Below are positions 36,239 to 46,193 of a DNA stretch of 64,000 nucleotides, piece after piece (the stretch's first letter is position 1; every line of letters begins with the position of its first letter). The translations under genes were made by a program, and so were the position numbers. This stretch comes from JALORV01 sp963780715 (GTDB lineage: Bacteria; Pseudomonadota; Gammaproteobacteria; Burkholderiales; Burkholderiaceae_F): positions 62,001 to 126,000 of the forward strand of contig CAWADK010000024.1 of assembly GCA_963780715.1 (NCBI GenBank), read 5' to 3'. The notes below the pieces were generated by a model, which saw only the letters and a program-made list of their open reading frames with translations, was not told where the DNA came from and ran no database searches.

Positions 36239-36693
36239 TCAGGCCGCCGCGCCCAGCGCGACGCTGATGCGACCTTCGACCAGCAGGCGCTCACCGGCAC
36301 GGATGCTGAACGCATAAAGCACGTGGCTCGCATCGCCGGCGAGGCGCTCGGCGTGGATGGTGAGATCGTCGGCGATGTCATCGAGCCGCGGCGCGTGCAG
36401 CTTCGAGTGCTCGCACCGCGCCGATGTAACCCGGACGCGATGCCGGGGCGCCTTCTCCGCCGAGCAGAGCGCCATGCAGCGCCATCGCCTGGGCCGCGTA
36501 TTCGATGCCGTGCACCGTGGCGAGCTGGTTGCGCGAGCGCAGGGGATTGGCCAGATCGCGGTGCGAACGCGCACGGCACTCGATCGATCCGGCGTCCCAG
36601 GCCACGACCTCGTGCAGCAGGCTCATGCACCGGCGTGCGGAATGCGCGCGGTGATCGCCGCGTGATCAGCGTGCTCCCGCTCACGCCGGACAT
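36239..36693 (-). pseudogene. ApeP-like hotdog dehydratase, frame-broken
   Basis: The ATG at 36693 overlaps the preceding gene by 13 bp. Across three frames the protein reads ITARIPHAGA, then MSLLHEVVAWDAGSIEC, ANPLRSRNQLATVHGIEYAAQAMALHG and, after a change near 36,400, LDDIADDLTIHAERLAG to the stop at 36239. This is the pattern of the 3-hydroxyacyl-ACP dehydratase ApeP of aryl polyene loci, about 150 residues. All pieces are conserved, so errors are likelier than loss. Confidence 0.6.
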
Positions 36694-37493
36694 TCCACGC
36701 TCACCAGCAGCTGCGGCGGCGAGAGGTACTCGACCACGACCGATCCGGTGCGCCGTTGCGCGAGCATGGCCAACAGCGGCAGGCTGCGTGCGGCCGGGTT
36801 GCTGGCGCGCAGTGCTTCGAGCGCGGGATCCGTGCAGCGGTCGGTCTCGCCATCGTCCAGCGCGAGGCTCAGCCGTGCGATCGCACGTCCGGTGCGGTCG
36901 GGAGCAAGAACCAGCGCGACGGCGAACGCGTCCGGTATGGGCCGCTTCGCATGCAAAGGTTCCGGATAGGCCGTGTCGTAGGCGATCAGCAGTCGCGGCG
37001 CATGACTGGCATGCACCTGTACGACGGCTTCGAGCAGGCCCGCGGCGAAGCTGGCGTCGTAGGCGGCCAGGCTCGTCGATGCGGTCATCGCCTGCGCCGC
37101 GATGCTCCAGTAGCCCGCCGGGGCGTTGTGCACCGAGTTGTGGAAGCGCGTCGGCGAGATGAATCGCTCGCTCGATGCCAGCACCTCGCAGATCGCATGG
37201 CAGTTGTCGCCGTCGCCGCCGGAGGCCGAGAACACGGTCGCCAGTGTCGAGGGCGCTCGCCCGGCCGCCTCGCTCGCGGCTGTTGCGACGGCGAGTGCGA
37301 TGCGCACCGCGGCGCCGGTGCGGCGTCGCTCTGCCGGAGGCAGTGCCGGTGGCACGGGCAGCGCGCAGCGCGCCGGCTCGTATCCGGCTTCGCCACGCAG
37401 CACGGCGGCGGCATGCGGCCAATCATTGAAGCCCGGGCCGATGAGGCCGATGCCTTCGACCCAGGCGCCCAGATCGCTGGCGTTTGCGGTCAT
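36681..37493 (-). CDS. Ketosynthase-like protein (chain-length-factor type)
   Basis: 270 residues resembling the Ketoacyl-synt_2 family (start WVEGIGLIGPGFNDW; middle FSASGGDGDNCHAICEVL and FHNSVHNAPAGYWSIA). There is no Cys-His-His triad, so it cannot condense by itself and probably pairs with the neighbouring ketosynthase, as chain-length factors do. Its ATG overlaps the ketosynthase stop (ATGA). Such a partner is a standard part of aryl polyene loci (ApeC-like position). Confidence 0.8.
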   Translation of the reverse strand: MTANASDLGAWVEGIGLIGPGFNDWPHAAAVLRGEAGYEPARCALPVPPALPPAERRRTGAAVRIALAVATAASEAAGRAPSTLATVFSASGGDGDNCHAICEVLASSERFISPTRFHNSVHNAPAGYWSIAAQAMTASTSLAAYDASFAAGLLEAVVQVHASHAPRLLIAYDTAYPEPLHAKRPIPDAFAVALVLAPDRTGRAIARLSLALDDGETDRCTDPALEALRASNPAARSLPLLAMLAQRRTGSVVVEYLSPPQLLVSVECPA

Positions 37494-38662
37494 CACGTCC
37501 GCCCCAGCACGAGCGCGCAGTTGCTGCCGCCGAAGCCGAACGAGTTGCTCAGCACGTGGCGCAGCGCGGCGGCTTCCGGCTGCAGCCGGTAGCCGGGCAG
37601 CAGTTGCGCATCGACCGTGCGCGTGCCGGCGCTGCCGGGCACCAGTCCGCGCTCCAGCGCGATCGCCGCGATGACCGCTTCGATCGCGCCGGCCGCGCCG
37701 AGCGCATGCCCGGTGGCGCCTTTCGTCGAGCTGCAGGCGACGGCACGGCCGAATACCGCCGACACCGCCAACGCTTCCGCCGCATCGTTGGCCGGCGTCG
37801 CGGTGCCGTGCAGGTTGATGTAGTCGATCGCCTCGGGCGCGAGCCCCGCGTCCTGCAGCGCTGCCTGCATCGCCAGCTGCGCGCCGAGCCCCTGCGGGTG
37901 CGGCGCCGACATGTGGTGCGCGTCGCTCGACTCGCCGACTCCGAGCAAAGACACGCCGGTGTCTGCACGGCCCAGCAGCGCGAACGCCGCGCCCTCGCCG
38001 ATCGAGATGCCGTTGCGCTCGGGATCGAACGGCCGGCACGCCGTGGCCGACAGCACCTCGAGCGAATGGAAACCATAGAGTGTCGTCAGGCACAGCGAGT
38101 CGACACCCCCGACGACGGCGGCATCGATGAGCCCGGCCTCGATCATGCGGCGCGCGTTGCCGAAGACCTTGGCGCCCGACGAGCAGGCGGTGCACACCGC
38201 GGCGGCCGGCCCCGTGAGATCGAAATACGAGCGCACGAACTCGACGACCGAGTAGCTGTTGTGCGAGCGTCGATAGTCGAGCGCCGCGGGCAGCGCGCCG
38301 GTGGCGGGGTCGCGGTGCCGGTAGGCGATCTCGGTTTCGAGGATGCCCGAGGTGCTGGTGCCGAGGAAGACGCCGATGCGCGCAGCACCGAACTGCGCGC
38401 GTGCCACGTGCACCGCGTCGGCAAAGCCGTCCTGTTCGAGCGCGAGCTGCGCGAGCCGGTTGTTGCGGCACTCGAACGCGGCGAGGTCGACGCGCAGTGG
38501 CGCGGCGTCGAGTCCCGCGACCTCGGCGACCATCGTGTCGAGCTGCACCGTCTCGAAGCGGCACGGCGCGAGCGCCGAGCGGCGCTGCGCCAGCGCCTCC
38601 GCATGCGCGTCGACGCCGCGGCCGAGCCCGGTAACAGCCGTATAGGAAAGAAAGCGCAGCAC
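37493..38662 (-). CDS. Beta-ketoacyl-ACP synthase, aryl polyene type
   Basis: 389 residues from a GTG start. The triad is Cys about 160 (VCTACSSGAK), His about 284 (NLHGTATPAND) and His about 318 (GATGHALGA). It is the ApeO-like condensing enzyme and probably forms a heterodimer with the ketosynthase-like protein in the next gene. The frame is intact and length is normal for the group. Confidence 0.9.
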   Translation of the reverse strand: MLRFLSYTAVTGLGRGVDAHAEALAQRRSALAPCRFETVQLDTMVAEVAGLDAAPLRVDLAAFECRNNRLAQLALEQDGFADAVHVARAQFGAARIGVFLGTSTSGILETEIAYRHRDPATGALPAALDYRRSHNSYSVVEFVRSYFDLTGPAAAVCTACSSGAKVFGNARRMIEAGLIDAAVVGGVDSLCLTTLYGFHSLEVLSATACRPFDPERNGISIGEGAAFALLGRADTGVSLLGVGESSDAHHMSAPHPQGLGAQLAMQAALQDAGLAPEAIDYINLHGTATPANDAAEALAVSAVFGRAVACSSTKGATGHALGAAGAIEAVIAAIALERGLVPGSAGTRTVDAQLLPGYRLQPEAAALRHVLSNSFGFGGSNCALVLGRT

Positions 38663-38721
38663 GACGGGCCGGGATACTCGTGAGGGCCCCGCAGGGCTGA
38701 TGGGCGGCGATTATCCCGAAA

Positions 38722-39432
38722 TCACGGGCGCGGCACCGCGCGGCCGGTCGGCTGCGCCTGCCAGAGCGGCGCGTACTGCGCGAGGAACCGCCGCCAGAGC
38801 GCCCGCCACGTGACCCAGTCGTGCGCACCGTCCAGCAGCAGTCGATGCGTCGGCGGCAGGGCCTCGCCGAGCAGCTGCTGCCCCTCGATGAAGCGATCCT
38901 GCAGGCCGTATCCGAGGACGACTTCCGGTCCCCCGCGCGCGCCCTCGCCCAGCCAGCGCCAGACCCTCCGCTCGTCATCGAAGCGCGCATCAACGTGGCG
39001 CGCGGCCCATGATGCGATTCCGCCCGCATCGGGCACCTCGCTCCACAGCGGACGCAGCCCTGGCCACGGCGCGATCGCGAACACGCCATCGACGAGGTCC
39101 CGATGCGCTTCGGCACACGCCAGCGCCGTCATGCCGCCGAGCGAGATTCCGACCAGCCAGACGCGGTCGTTCGTCCCGACGCGCAACGGATGCAGCACCC
39201 GTTCGCGCAGCAGTGCCACCACACTGTCGGCGGCATACATGTCCACCGGTACTTCGCTGCGCACGATCGTCGCCGCGACGCCGCAGGCGTTGAGGTCGTC
39301 GAAGAAACCCTCGCGCACGAAGTCCTCGGCCGTCGACGCCGCGGGCGGCAGCAGCACCAGCGTCAGCGCTGTGTCGATGTCGGCCGGCCCGACGCGGTCG
39401 ACGCGGAGCGCCAGTCGCTCAGTGTCGTTCAT
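38722..39432 (-). CDS. Alpha/beta hydrolase in the polyene operon
   Basis: 236 residues with the nucleophile elbow GISLGG, an upstream oxyanion region TLVLLPPA, and a likely catalytic His in LDGAHDWVTW. It is probably a thioesterase or esterase acting on acyl-ACP or polyene intermediates. The ATG at 39432 overlaps the MMPL exporter stop by 4 bp. Known aryl polyene loci usually have a hotdog thioesterase near this position; here an alpha/beta hydrolase is found instead. Confidence 0.8.
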   Translation of the reverse strand: MNDTERLALRVDRVGPADIDTALTLVLLPPAASTAEDFVREGFFDDLNACGVAATIVRSEVPVDMYAADSVVALLRERVLHPLRVGTNDRVWLVGISLGGMTALACAEAHRDLVDGVFAIAPWPGLRPLWSEVPDAGGIASWAARHVDARFDDERRVWRWLGEGARGGPEVVLGYGLQDRFIEGQQLLGEALPPTHRLLLDGAHDWVTWRALWRRFLAQYAPLWQAQPTGRAVPRP

Positions 39433-41816
39433 CGTCTTTCGTCGTCGTGGTGCAGCGGCGGTGCCAGTGCCGCCGAGAAGAGAAAGGCGAGCACGACGCC
39501 CGGCGCGACCGTGCTGCCGATCATGCCCAGCACTGGCACGCTGGAAAATGCCAGCACACCGAAGGTCAGGATCGTGGTCGCCATGGCCAGCGCCACCGAG
39601 ACCAGCATGCGCGTTGCTTCCGAACGCGATGCCGTGGGCTCGAGCCGGCCGCGCCGGTCGAACAACAGCGAGTAGTTCGAGCCGACCGCGACGACGAGCA
39701 GCAGCCCGACCAGATGCAGCAGCGTCAGCTGCACGCCGACTGCAACCAGTCCGCCGACGACGCACAGCACCGCCGCCGCAAGCGGCAGGACAACTCGCAC
39801 GAGCCGCGGGAGGCTGCGCAGACTTGCGGCCAGCAGCAGCACGATGGCGAGCCCGGCGCCGCCAGAGAGCCACGCGGCTTCCCGCAGGTAGTCGGCGTAC
39901 ATCGTGTCGGTCGCGGACTTCATGTCGAGCAGCAGCGGCGTCTGGCCACCACCGTCGACACGGGCGAGCGCCGCGCGGAGAGCTGCGACCTCGGCCGTTC
40001 CTTCGAGGCCATGCAACGGCAGCAGTGCGAGCCAGGCGGGCTCGCCGGCCGCCGGCGCTTCGCGCTCGACCAGCAGCGACTGCAGTCCGAGTCCGAGGGA
40101 GGTGCCGGCCAGCGCGTCCGCCGTGAGCAGCGGCGCCTGGCGCGCCCGCTCCACATCTTCGACGAAGCCCTGAAGCTTCTCCGGTCGCAAGGGCAGGCCC
40201 TGGAGCGCCGGCTGCAGGCGCGACTGCAGTTCCGCGGCCGTTGGCAGCGCCTTCTGACGCGCGCGCTGCGTCGCCTCGCTCGGCAGCCAGCGCGTCGGCG
40301 TGTCGAAGTGCGACAGCAGGCCCTGCTGCACCAGTGGCGCGAGCCGCGCGGCAGTGGCCTCGGCACCGCGCAGCGCGGCCTCGCGGTCGCTCGCCGGCAC
40401 CGCCACGATGTAGCGCACGTCGGGCGCGCCGAGGTCGGCACGCAGCGTGGCATCGAGTTGCCGCGCTTCGAGTGACACGGGACTGAGCGCGGTCAGTTCG
40501 CGCTGCCAGAGTCGATCAGCATTCGAGCCGATGATCGCCACGGCGGCGAGGCACGGCAGCCAGATCCAGCGACGCCAGCGCGCAAGGCGCTGCATGCCGG
40601 CTTCGAGGCGCATGCCGATGGCCGACAGGTCGCGCAGCTTGAAGCCCTGCGGCACCAGCAGTGGCAGGCCGTAGCGCGTGGCGAGTGCGGCGGCGATCAG
40701 CCCGGCGATGGCGAACAGCCCCGGCTGCGCGAGCCCGGGAAACCCGGACAGCAGCAGCACTCCGAAGCCGGCGATCGAGGTCGCCATGCCGAGCCGCAGC
40801 GTCGGCCACAGGCGCTGCTGCCACGTGGCCGAGTTCACCGGGTCGTGTCCGCCCTCCGCCTGCACGAAGAGGTAAACGGCGTAGTCGACCGCCTCGCCGA
40901 TCATCGTGACCCCGAACGCCAGCGTCACGCCGTGCACGTAGCCGAAGCCCGCTCCGACGACGGCGAAGCCCGCCAGCACGCCGCAGGCCACCGGCACCAG
41001 CCCGAGCAGCAGCGTGGGCACCGAGCGGTAGGCAAACCAGAGCAGGGCGACGACGAGGACCGTGCTCAGCGTGCTCAATGCCGCGGCCTCGGTGATGATG
41101 CGTTCACGCGACTCGGCGGCGAACACCGCCGGGCCGGTCTTCAGCAGGCGCAGCTTCGGCAGGTTCAGCGCGGCAAACTGCTGGTCCAGCGTCGCCAGCG
41201 CGTGCTGCTGGGCATCGGAATCGATCAGCGGCGCGCGCAGTGCCACCATCAGCAGCGCGCGCTCGCCATCGTGCGCGGCCCAGACGCCCGCCTCCCGGCG
41301 CGGCGCCACCGGTCCGGCCAGCGAATCGATCAGCTGCAGAGTTTCACCGGTCGGATCGCGCGGCAGCAGCGAGGCCGCGAGCATGCCGGCCGGGGACGCC
41401 ACCGCGTCGATCGTTTCGCTGATGGCCGTGCGCAGGCCGTCGACCGAGAAGCGCGCGGCGTCGACGGTCGGGCTCAACAGGTAGCGCTGCCTGAAGACAA
41501 AGGCACGGTCGGCCTGCAGCGACTGGCCGTCGCCGTTGGCAACCTGCGTGAACTGCGCATCGGCGCGCAGCGCCGCCGCCAGTGCGCGCGAGGCCTCCGC
41601 GCGCTCCTCGGCCGTGCCGCCCTCGATGCCGACCAGCACCAGGCGCGCAAGCGCCCCTGCGCGCAGCTGCTCGATGAGGATCTGCTGCTCGATTGCCGGC
41701 GAGCGCGGCAGGAAGACAGAAAGGTCGGTGCGGATCGGCGTGCGCGCGGCCTGCCACGCGGCGATCGCGATCAGCGCCAGCCAGACCAGCAGCGTCAGGC
41801 GCCCTTGCCGGCTCAT
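39429..41816 (-). CDS. MMPL/RND-type exporter of the polyene locus
   Basis: 795 residues with an N-terminal membrane helix, two large periplasmic loops and two blocks of about five helices (first VLVVALLWFAYRS onward, second GLAIVLLLAASLRS onward), the MMPL layout. Conserved GEAVDYAVYLFV and GSNYSLLF lie in the helices that form the proton path. It probably moves the lipid-linked polyene from the inner membrane outward, working with the LolA-like carrier in the gene before it, which overlaps by 4 bp. Real start is the ATG at 41816; an open frame extends upstream without meaning. Confidence 0.9.
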   Translation of the reverse strand: MSRQGRLTLLVWLALIAIAAWQAARTPIRTDLSVFLPRSPAIEQQILIEQLRAGALARLVLVGIEGGTAEERAEASRALAAALRADAQFTQVANGDGQSLQADRAFVFRQRYLLSPTVDAARFSVDGLRTAISETIDAVASPAGMLAASLLPRDPTGETLQLIDSLAGPVAPRREAGVWAAHDGERALLMVALRAPLIDSDAQQHALATLDQQFAALNLPKLRLLKTGPAVFAAESRERIITEAAALSTLSTVLVVALLWFAYRSVPTLLLGLVPVACGVLAGFAVVGAGFGYVHGVTLAFGVTMIGEAVDYAVYLFVQAEGGHDPVNSATWQQRLWPTLRLGMATSIAGFGVLLLSGFPGLAQPGLFAIAGLIAAALATRYGLPLLVPQGFKLRDLSAIGMRLEAGMQRLARWRRWIWLPCLAAVAIIGSNADRLWQRELTALSPVSLEARQLDATLRADLGAPDVRYIVAVPASDREAALRGAEATAARLAPLVQQGLLSHFDTPTRWLPSEATQRARQKALPTAAELQSRLQPALQGLPLRPEKLQGFVEDVERARQAPLLTADALAGTSLGLGLQSLLVEREAPAAGEPAWLALLPLHGLEGTAEVAALRAALARVDGGGQTPLLLDMKSATDTMYADYLREAAWLSGGAGLAIVLLLAASLRSLPRLVRVVLPLAAAVLCVVGGLVAVGVQLTLLHLVGLLLVVAVGSNYSLLFDRRGRLEPTASRSEATRMLVSVALAMATTILTFGVLAFSSVPVLGMIGSTVAPGVVLAFLFSAALAPPLHHDDERR

Positions 41817-42412
41817 CGTGACTTGTCGGGCGTGGAGCGGGCGGCGGCAGCCGGCTTGATCTGCATCACCGAGCGCACGCCGTCGGCCTGCCGGATCTCG
41901 ATACTCGCGATCTGGTCCTGCTGGCCTTCGATCAGCACCGTCTCGATGTACTGCGCGACCGCGGCGGACAGTGGCGTCAGGCTGAGCGTCCAGAGGCGTC
42001 GCTCGCCGAACAGCGTGACGTTCCAGCCGCGGCGCAGCGCGGCGAGATCGCCCGCCATCGTGCCGCGCAGACTGTTGATCGCCAGCCCGCCATCGGGCAG
42101 GTCGGTGAGCGCCAGGCGACGCGTGCGCGGGCCCTGCAGCAGCGTCAGCTGGTCGCCGGCAAGCACCAGTGACTCGGCGCGCGGCTGCAGTGTGTGCTTC
42201 TCGAGCCGGTCCGGCGCGATGAAACGCAGCGTGCCCGAAGACTGCACAGGTGCGTCGAGCACCGGTACATAGCGGCGTTCGGTGAACGTCGCATCGGCGT
42301 CGCCGCGGGCGGCGAGCGCGGTCATCAGGTCGTCGACCGACCACTGAGCCGACGCAGACAGCGATGCCAGCGCCAGCAGCGCGCCCGCCAGTGCGTTAGT
42401 GACGCGCGTCAC
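41813..42412 (-). CDS. LolA-like periplasmic carrier
   Basis: 199 residues from a GTG start at 42412 that opens a signal peptide (cleaved near SASAQW). The mature part, with ATFTERRYVPVLDAPVQSSG and RTRRLALTDLP, follows the LolA/DUF4292-like carrier fold seen beside the MMPL exporter in aryl polyene loci. It would carry the polyene lipid across the periplasm. It overlaps both neighbours: the acyltransferase upstream by 17 bp and MMPL downstream by 4 bp. Confidence 0.8.
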   Translation of the reverse strand: MTRVTNALAGALLALASLSASAQWSVDDLMTALAARGDADATFTERRYVPVLDAPVQSSGTLRFIAPDRLEKHTLQPRAESLVLAGDQLTLLQGPRTRRLALTDLPDGGLAINSLRGTMAGDLAALRRGWNVTLFGERRLWTLSLTPLSAAVAQYIETVLIEGQQDQIASIEIRQADGVRSVMQIKPAAAARSTPDKSR

Positions 42413-43328
42413 CGTCGGCCTTCCAGAAGTCGAAGAAGTTGAACCAGTTGTACGGGTGCGCGCGGCACGCCTGTTCGAGTTCCGCGGCGTAGCGTCGCAC
42501 GGCGTCCTGCACGGCCGCGTCGCGCCCGCCCGCCGCGATAGAGGAGAAATCGGCAATGGGCGCGAAGCGCACGCGGTAGCGGTTGCCGCCGAGGTAGATG
42601 CCCTGCATCAGCAGCACGCGCCGTCGCAGCAGGGCCGCCAGACGGAAGGCGCCGAGCGGGAACGGCGCCGGCGCACCGAGGAAGGACACGGCGAGCGTGG
42701 GCTGTTGCGCCAGTGTGCGATCGGCGAGAAAGCCGACCAGTTGCCCCTCGTCGAGCGCCTGCTGGACCTGCAGCATCGCCTCGGGACGGCCGAGCCCGAT
42801 GATGTGCGGCACCGCATTCGGGTTGAGTGCGGCGAGCGCAGCGTTGATCCGCTTCGCGTTCTCCTCGTACATCACCATCGCGATGTCGTAGCGCCGGCCG
42901 CCGGCCGCGGCGCTGCGCGTCACCGCACGCAGAACCTCGAAGCTGCCGAAGTGCGCGCCGACGAGAAACGCACCTGGACCGGCCGCCAGTGCACGATCGA
43001 CTTCGTCGGCGGACTCGATCGCGATGTCGAACTGTTCGAATCGATCGTTCAGCAGGAAAGCGCGGTCGTGGACCGTCGCGGCAAACGCATGGAAGTGGCG
43101 CAGCACATCCATCAGCGTGGCTGGCCGACCCAGGGCGCGCGCGAGATAGGCCCGCGAAGCGCGCCGCGCCGCCGGTGCAGCGAGCAGGAAGTAAAGCGCG
43201 ATGAACGGCAGCACGAGGCGCGACACTGAACGTCCGAGGCCCAGCGAGAGCCAGCGCATCAGCGACAGGGCGGCGCGACTGCCGCGCTCGTCGCGCTGCG
43301 CCCAGCCGGCGTTCGCCGAGGCGCTCAC
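42396..43328 (-). CDS. LpxL/HtrB-like acyltransferase
   Basis: 310 residues from a GTG start, with an N-terminal membrane helix (LVLPFIALYFLLAAP), the motif GAHFGSFEVLRAV (a variant of the catalytic HxxxxE/D) and FLADRTLAQQP. It resembles lauroyl acyltransferases that acylate lipid A. In this locus it probably adds the polyene or a fatty acid to the anchor lipid. It overlaps the dehydratase gene by 4 bp. Confidence 0.88.
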   Translation of the reverse strand: MSASANAGWAQRDERGSRAALSLMRWLSLGLGRSVSRLVLPFIALYFLLAAPAARRASRAYLARALGRPATLMDVLRHFHAFAATVHDRAFLLNDRFEQFDIAIESADEVDRALAAGPGAFLVGAHFGSFEVLRAVTRSAAAGGRRYDIAMVMYEENAKRINAALAALNPNAVPHIIGLGRPEAMLQVQQALDEGQLVGFLADRTLAQQPTLAVSFLGAPAPFPLGAFRLAALLRRRVLLMQGIYLGGNRYRVRFAPIADFSSIAAGGRDAAVQDAVRRYAAELEQACRAHPYNWFNFFDFWKADGDARH

Positions 43329-43654
43329 GGGCGCCCTCGCGGCAGATCGTCATCGGCCCGCAGCAGCGCGCTGCCGGTCGCCACGCGCACACCGTCGGTG
43401 GTCGCGAGTTCGAAGCGCACCGCACTGCCGTCGCGCTCCGCCTGCAGCATCAGCGCCATGCCGGGACGCACCGGCACGAGAAACTTGGCCACCGGCAGGC
43501 CGCGCACCGGTGCTCCGCAGTGCGCTTCGATCGCGCCGATCGCTGCATCGAGCAGCACGACGCCCGGATAGATCGGATGCCCGGGAAAGTGGCCGGCCAG
43601 CGCCGGGTGATCGGCCGGCAACGGCAACGGAACGCGAAGCGTCGCGGAACTCAT
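43325..43654 (-). CDS. ApeI-like 3-hydroxyacyl-ACP dehydratase (hotdog)
   Basis: 109 residues with the FabZ-type active site GHFPGHPIYPGVVLLDAAIG, whose His is catalytic. It removes water to create the conjugated double bonds. It partners the ApeP-like protein at 36239-36693. Overlaps both neighbours by 4 bp. Confidence 0.82.
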   Translation of the reverse strand: MSSATLRVPLPLPADHPALAGHFPGHPIYPGVVLLDAAIGAIEAHCGAPVRGLPVAKFLVPVRPGMALMLQAERDGSAVRFELATTDGVRVATGSALLRADDDLPRGRP

Positions 43655-45053
43655 GGTGACGACCGCGCAGCGCTCAGCAGGGCACGCAACTCGGCCACCG
43701 GGAGTTTGCTCGTGTCACTGCGCGGCAGCGCAGGCACCAGCAACAGCGGGCGCGGCAGGAACACCGGGTCCAGGTGCTCGCGCAGTGCCGCCGTCAACGT
43801 GCTCGCTGACTGGCCCGGGGCGACGACGGCCGCGGCCAGCCGTGCGACGGCGCCATCGTTCGCCGGTTCCTCCGGAACGAAGAATGCGCCGTCGACCACG
43901 CCGGGTACGCGGAGCAGCACCTGCGTCAGGTACGCGAGCGAACTGCGCTTGCCGGCGATGTTCACCATGTCGGCCTGCCGCCCGAGCAGCACGAAGCGGC
44001 CCTCGCCGGCGGGCTCGATCAGGTCGGCGAGCGGCGTGCGTGCCAGAACATGACCGCCCTCGGCCCAGGCGCGGCCGTCCTCCTGCAGCACGCGCACGCC
44101 GCGATAGGGCGTCCAGCCGTTCTCGCGCGTCGTGCGCCGTGTCGCCAACTGTCCGCTCTCGGTGGCGCCATAGATTTCAATCAGCGGCGCGCGGAACGCC
44201 TGCTCCGCGGCGTTCGCCAGCGCGGGGTTCAGCGGAGCGGTCGCGCACAGCAGCAGGTCGATGGGCGGCAGTGGCAGGCCGGCGTCGAGCACCGCGCGCA
44301 GATGAAACGGCGTCGTCACCAGACCGCGCGGTCGCGGCAATGCGTCGAGTTCCGCGGCGATGTCGGCCGGAAAGAAGGGCCGCGTCGCCGTCAGCGCTGC
44401 GCCGCCCGCAAAGGCGATCAGGACCGTCGACTCGAACCCATAGCTGTGCTGTGCCGGCACCGTCCCGAGCAGCGCAATGCCCGCCGGCGCGACTTCGCTC
44501 AGGCGCTCGACCTGAGCCGCCGCGTTGCGCACCAGGCTGCCCCAGAATTTTGGCTGCGGCAGGGGCTGTCCGGTCGATCCCGATGAGTACATGCGGGCGA
44601 CCAGCTGGCTGCCGGGCAGGATGGGGACCGCGGCTCGTTCCGGTCAACGCCTCGCGCGCGACCGGCTCGATCCTGTGCAGCGGAAGCCCGCCGGCCGAGT
44701 CCGCATCCTCGTCGCGGTCGATCAGCAGCACGAGGTCGGTGGCATCGCTTCGCAAGTGTGCGATGACGCCCGGCGTCCGCGCCGGAGGCAGCAGCGTGAC
44801 GATGCCGCGCTGCATGCAGGCCGCCAGGCTGACGGCAAAGAGATACCGATCGCTGCACGCGTTCAGGACGTGCGCGGTGGCCGGCAACCCTGCTGCGACG
44901 GCCGCGACATCGTGCAGGAAACCCGCGACGCTGATCGGCCGGCCTGCGCGCCACGCAAACACCCGGTCGAGTTCGCCATCGTCGTGCGCGACCAGCGGCC
45001 AGGCTTCAGCCGGCAGTCGGTGCGTCGGAGAGAGCCGCTTGCCAGTTACCCAT
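43651..45053 (-). CDS. Adenylate-forming acyl/aryl ligase (frame changes)
   Basis: The C-terminal two-thirds, from MYSSGSTGQPLPQPKF (AMP-binding P-loop) through IEIYGATESGQLATR to VNIAGKRSSL, is intact to a stop at 43651. The N-terminal third is in another frame (LVAHDDGELDRVFAWRAGRP, RGIVTLLPPARTPGV); the change lies near 44,635. Near the start the frame also seems to shift after an ATG at 45053. Restored length is about 465 residues. It activates the aryl starter, probably hydroxybenzoate from the chorismatase, and loads it onto an ACP. Confidence 0.75.
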
Positions 45054-45720
45054 GTGGCTGCCGGGCAGGCAATGTCGACGGCGCAGCCGGGGCGCGCATC
45101 AGCCGGCGGAATCCGGCCACCGTCTCCGCGATCGAGGCGCAATGGCTGGCGGGCAGCACCCGCCGGCGCAGGGCGAATTCGAGCGCGAACATCACGGCCA
45201 CCAGGGGTCCTGACACGAGCGTGGCGAAGGCCGACCAGGCCGCCGTGCTGGCGCCAAAGAAGAGCACCACCGACAGCGCCGTCATCGCGATGAAGTAGAC
45301 CGTCCAGGCCACGGTCACGCTGCGCGAGTACCGGACGACCTCGGGCGGCATCGAAGGCAACACCGCGCGCGCGATGCGAGTCGCGAGCGGGACTTCACCG
45401 GGCAACAGCGTCCGCCCGAAGACGATCGCGAGCAGGGCATGTACACCGGCATGCTGGACGAACCAGAGCGCGGAGACGTGCTGCGCGAGTTCGTCGAGGT
45501 GGAACGCGGCGGCGACGGCGAGCGCGACGACCGCGAGCAGCACGAGCCAGCGTGACCGAGTCCGCCAGGTCAGCACAACGGCGCCGACCAGGGGCGTGAC
45601 GAGCGAGAGGGCCACGGAAAGCAGTGGCGGAAGCCGGCCGGTGGAGCTCAGGTAGGCGAGCGCGAGGCACGCTGCGGCGCCTGCCAGTGCGGCCGCCAGC
45701 GCAGCACGCTGCGTGATCAC
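45046..45720 (-). CDS. COG4648-type membrane protein of aryl polyene loci
   Basis: 224 residues from a GTG start, with five or six membrane helices (e.g. LVLLAVVALAVAAAFHL, VAWTVYFIAMTALSVVLFF). Proteins like this recur in aryl polyene loci between the ACP and the ligase, with no known activity. The start overlaps the ACP stop by 4 bp and the end overlaps the ligase start. Confidence 0.78.
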   Translation of the reverse strand: MITQRAALAAALAGAAACLALAYLSSTGRLPPLLSVALSLVTPLVGAVVLTWRTRSRWLVLLAVVALAVAAAFHLDELAQHVSALWFVQHAGVHALLAIVFGRTLLPGEVPLATRIARAVLPSMPPEVVRYSRSVTVAWTVYFIAMTALSVVLFFGASTAAWSAFATLVSGPLVAVMFALEFALRRRVLPASHCASIAETVAGFRRLMRAPAAPSTLPARQPHG

Positions 45721-46013
45721 TTGGTGCGGTGTGCGGCGACGTGTCCGGCGAGGCTTTCGAGCGAAGCAAAGATTCGCACGTTGCTCTCGTCGTTTGCCCG
45801 CAACTGGAAGCCGTACTTGCGCGACACGAGCAGCGCGACCTCGAGGATGTCGATCGAATCAAGCCCGAGGCCGTCCCCGTAGAGCGGGGCCTTGGGGTCG
45901 ATTTCCGCGGGCGAGACCTCGAGGTTGAGCGTCTGGACGATCTCCCGGGCGATCTCCTGCGCGAGTTCCGTCGTGGCCGCCGGGGCGGGATGCGGAATGG
46001 CGTTACTGGTCAT
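45717..46013 (-). CDS. Second acyl carrier protein
   Basis: 98 residues with the phosphopantetheine site GLDSIDILEVALLV (Ser about 54) and a Pro/Ala-rich N-terminal tail. It is the first recognisable gene of the minus-strand polyene operon. About 180 bp upstream is without a gene and presumably holds its promoter. Confidence 0.88.
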   Translation of the reverse strand: MTSNAIPHPAPAATTELAQEIAREIVQTLNLEVSPAEIDPKAPLYGDGLGLDSIDILEVALLVSRKYGFQLRANDESNVRIFASLESLAGHVAAHRTK

Positions 46014-46193
46014 CGAGACAATGATTCACTGAAGACGGCAAGCGGAAGTCACTGAAAAGCACCGGTGCGGGCGTTCGTTCCGGATCTCGATCCTCGGCAT
46101 GCCTTCTGGATCTACGGCACGCGGCGGCAGCTTCCTCGCCAGTGCAGCGCCGAGACCGCCGGCCAGCATACCGTAAGCCCCCGGCCTGCTCCT

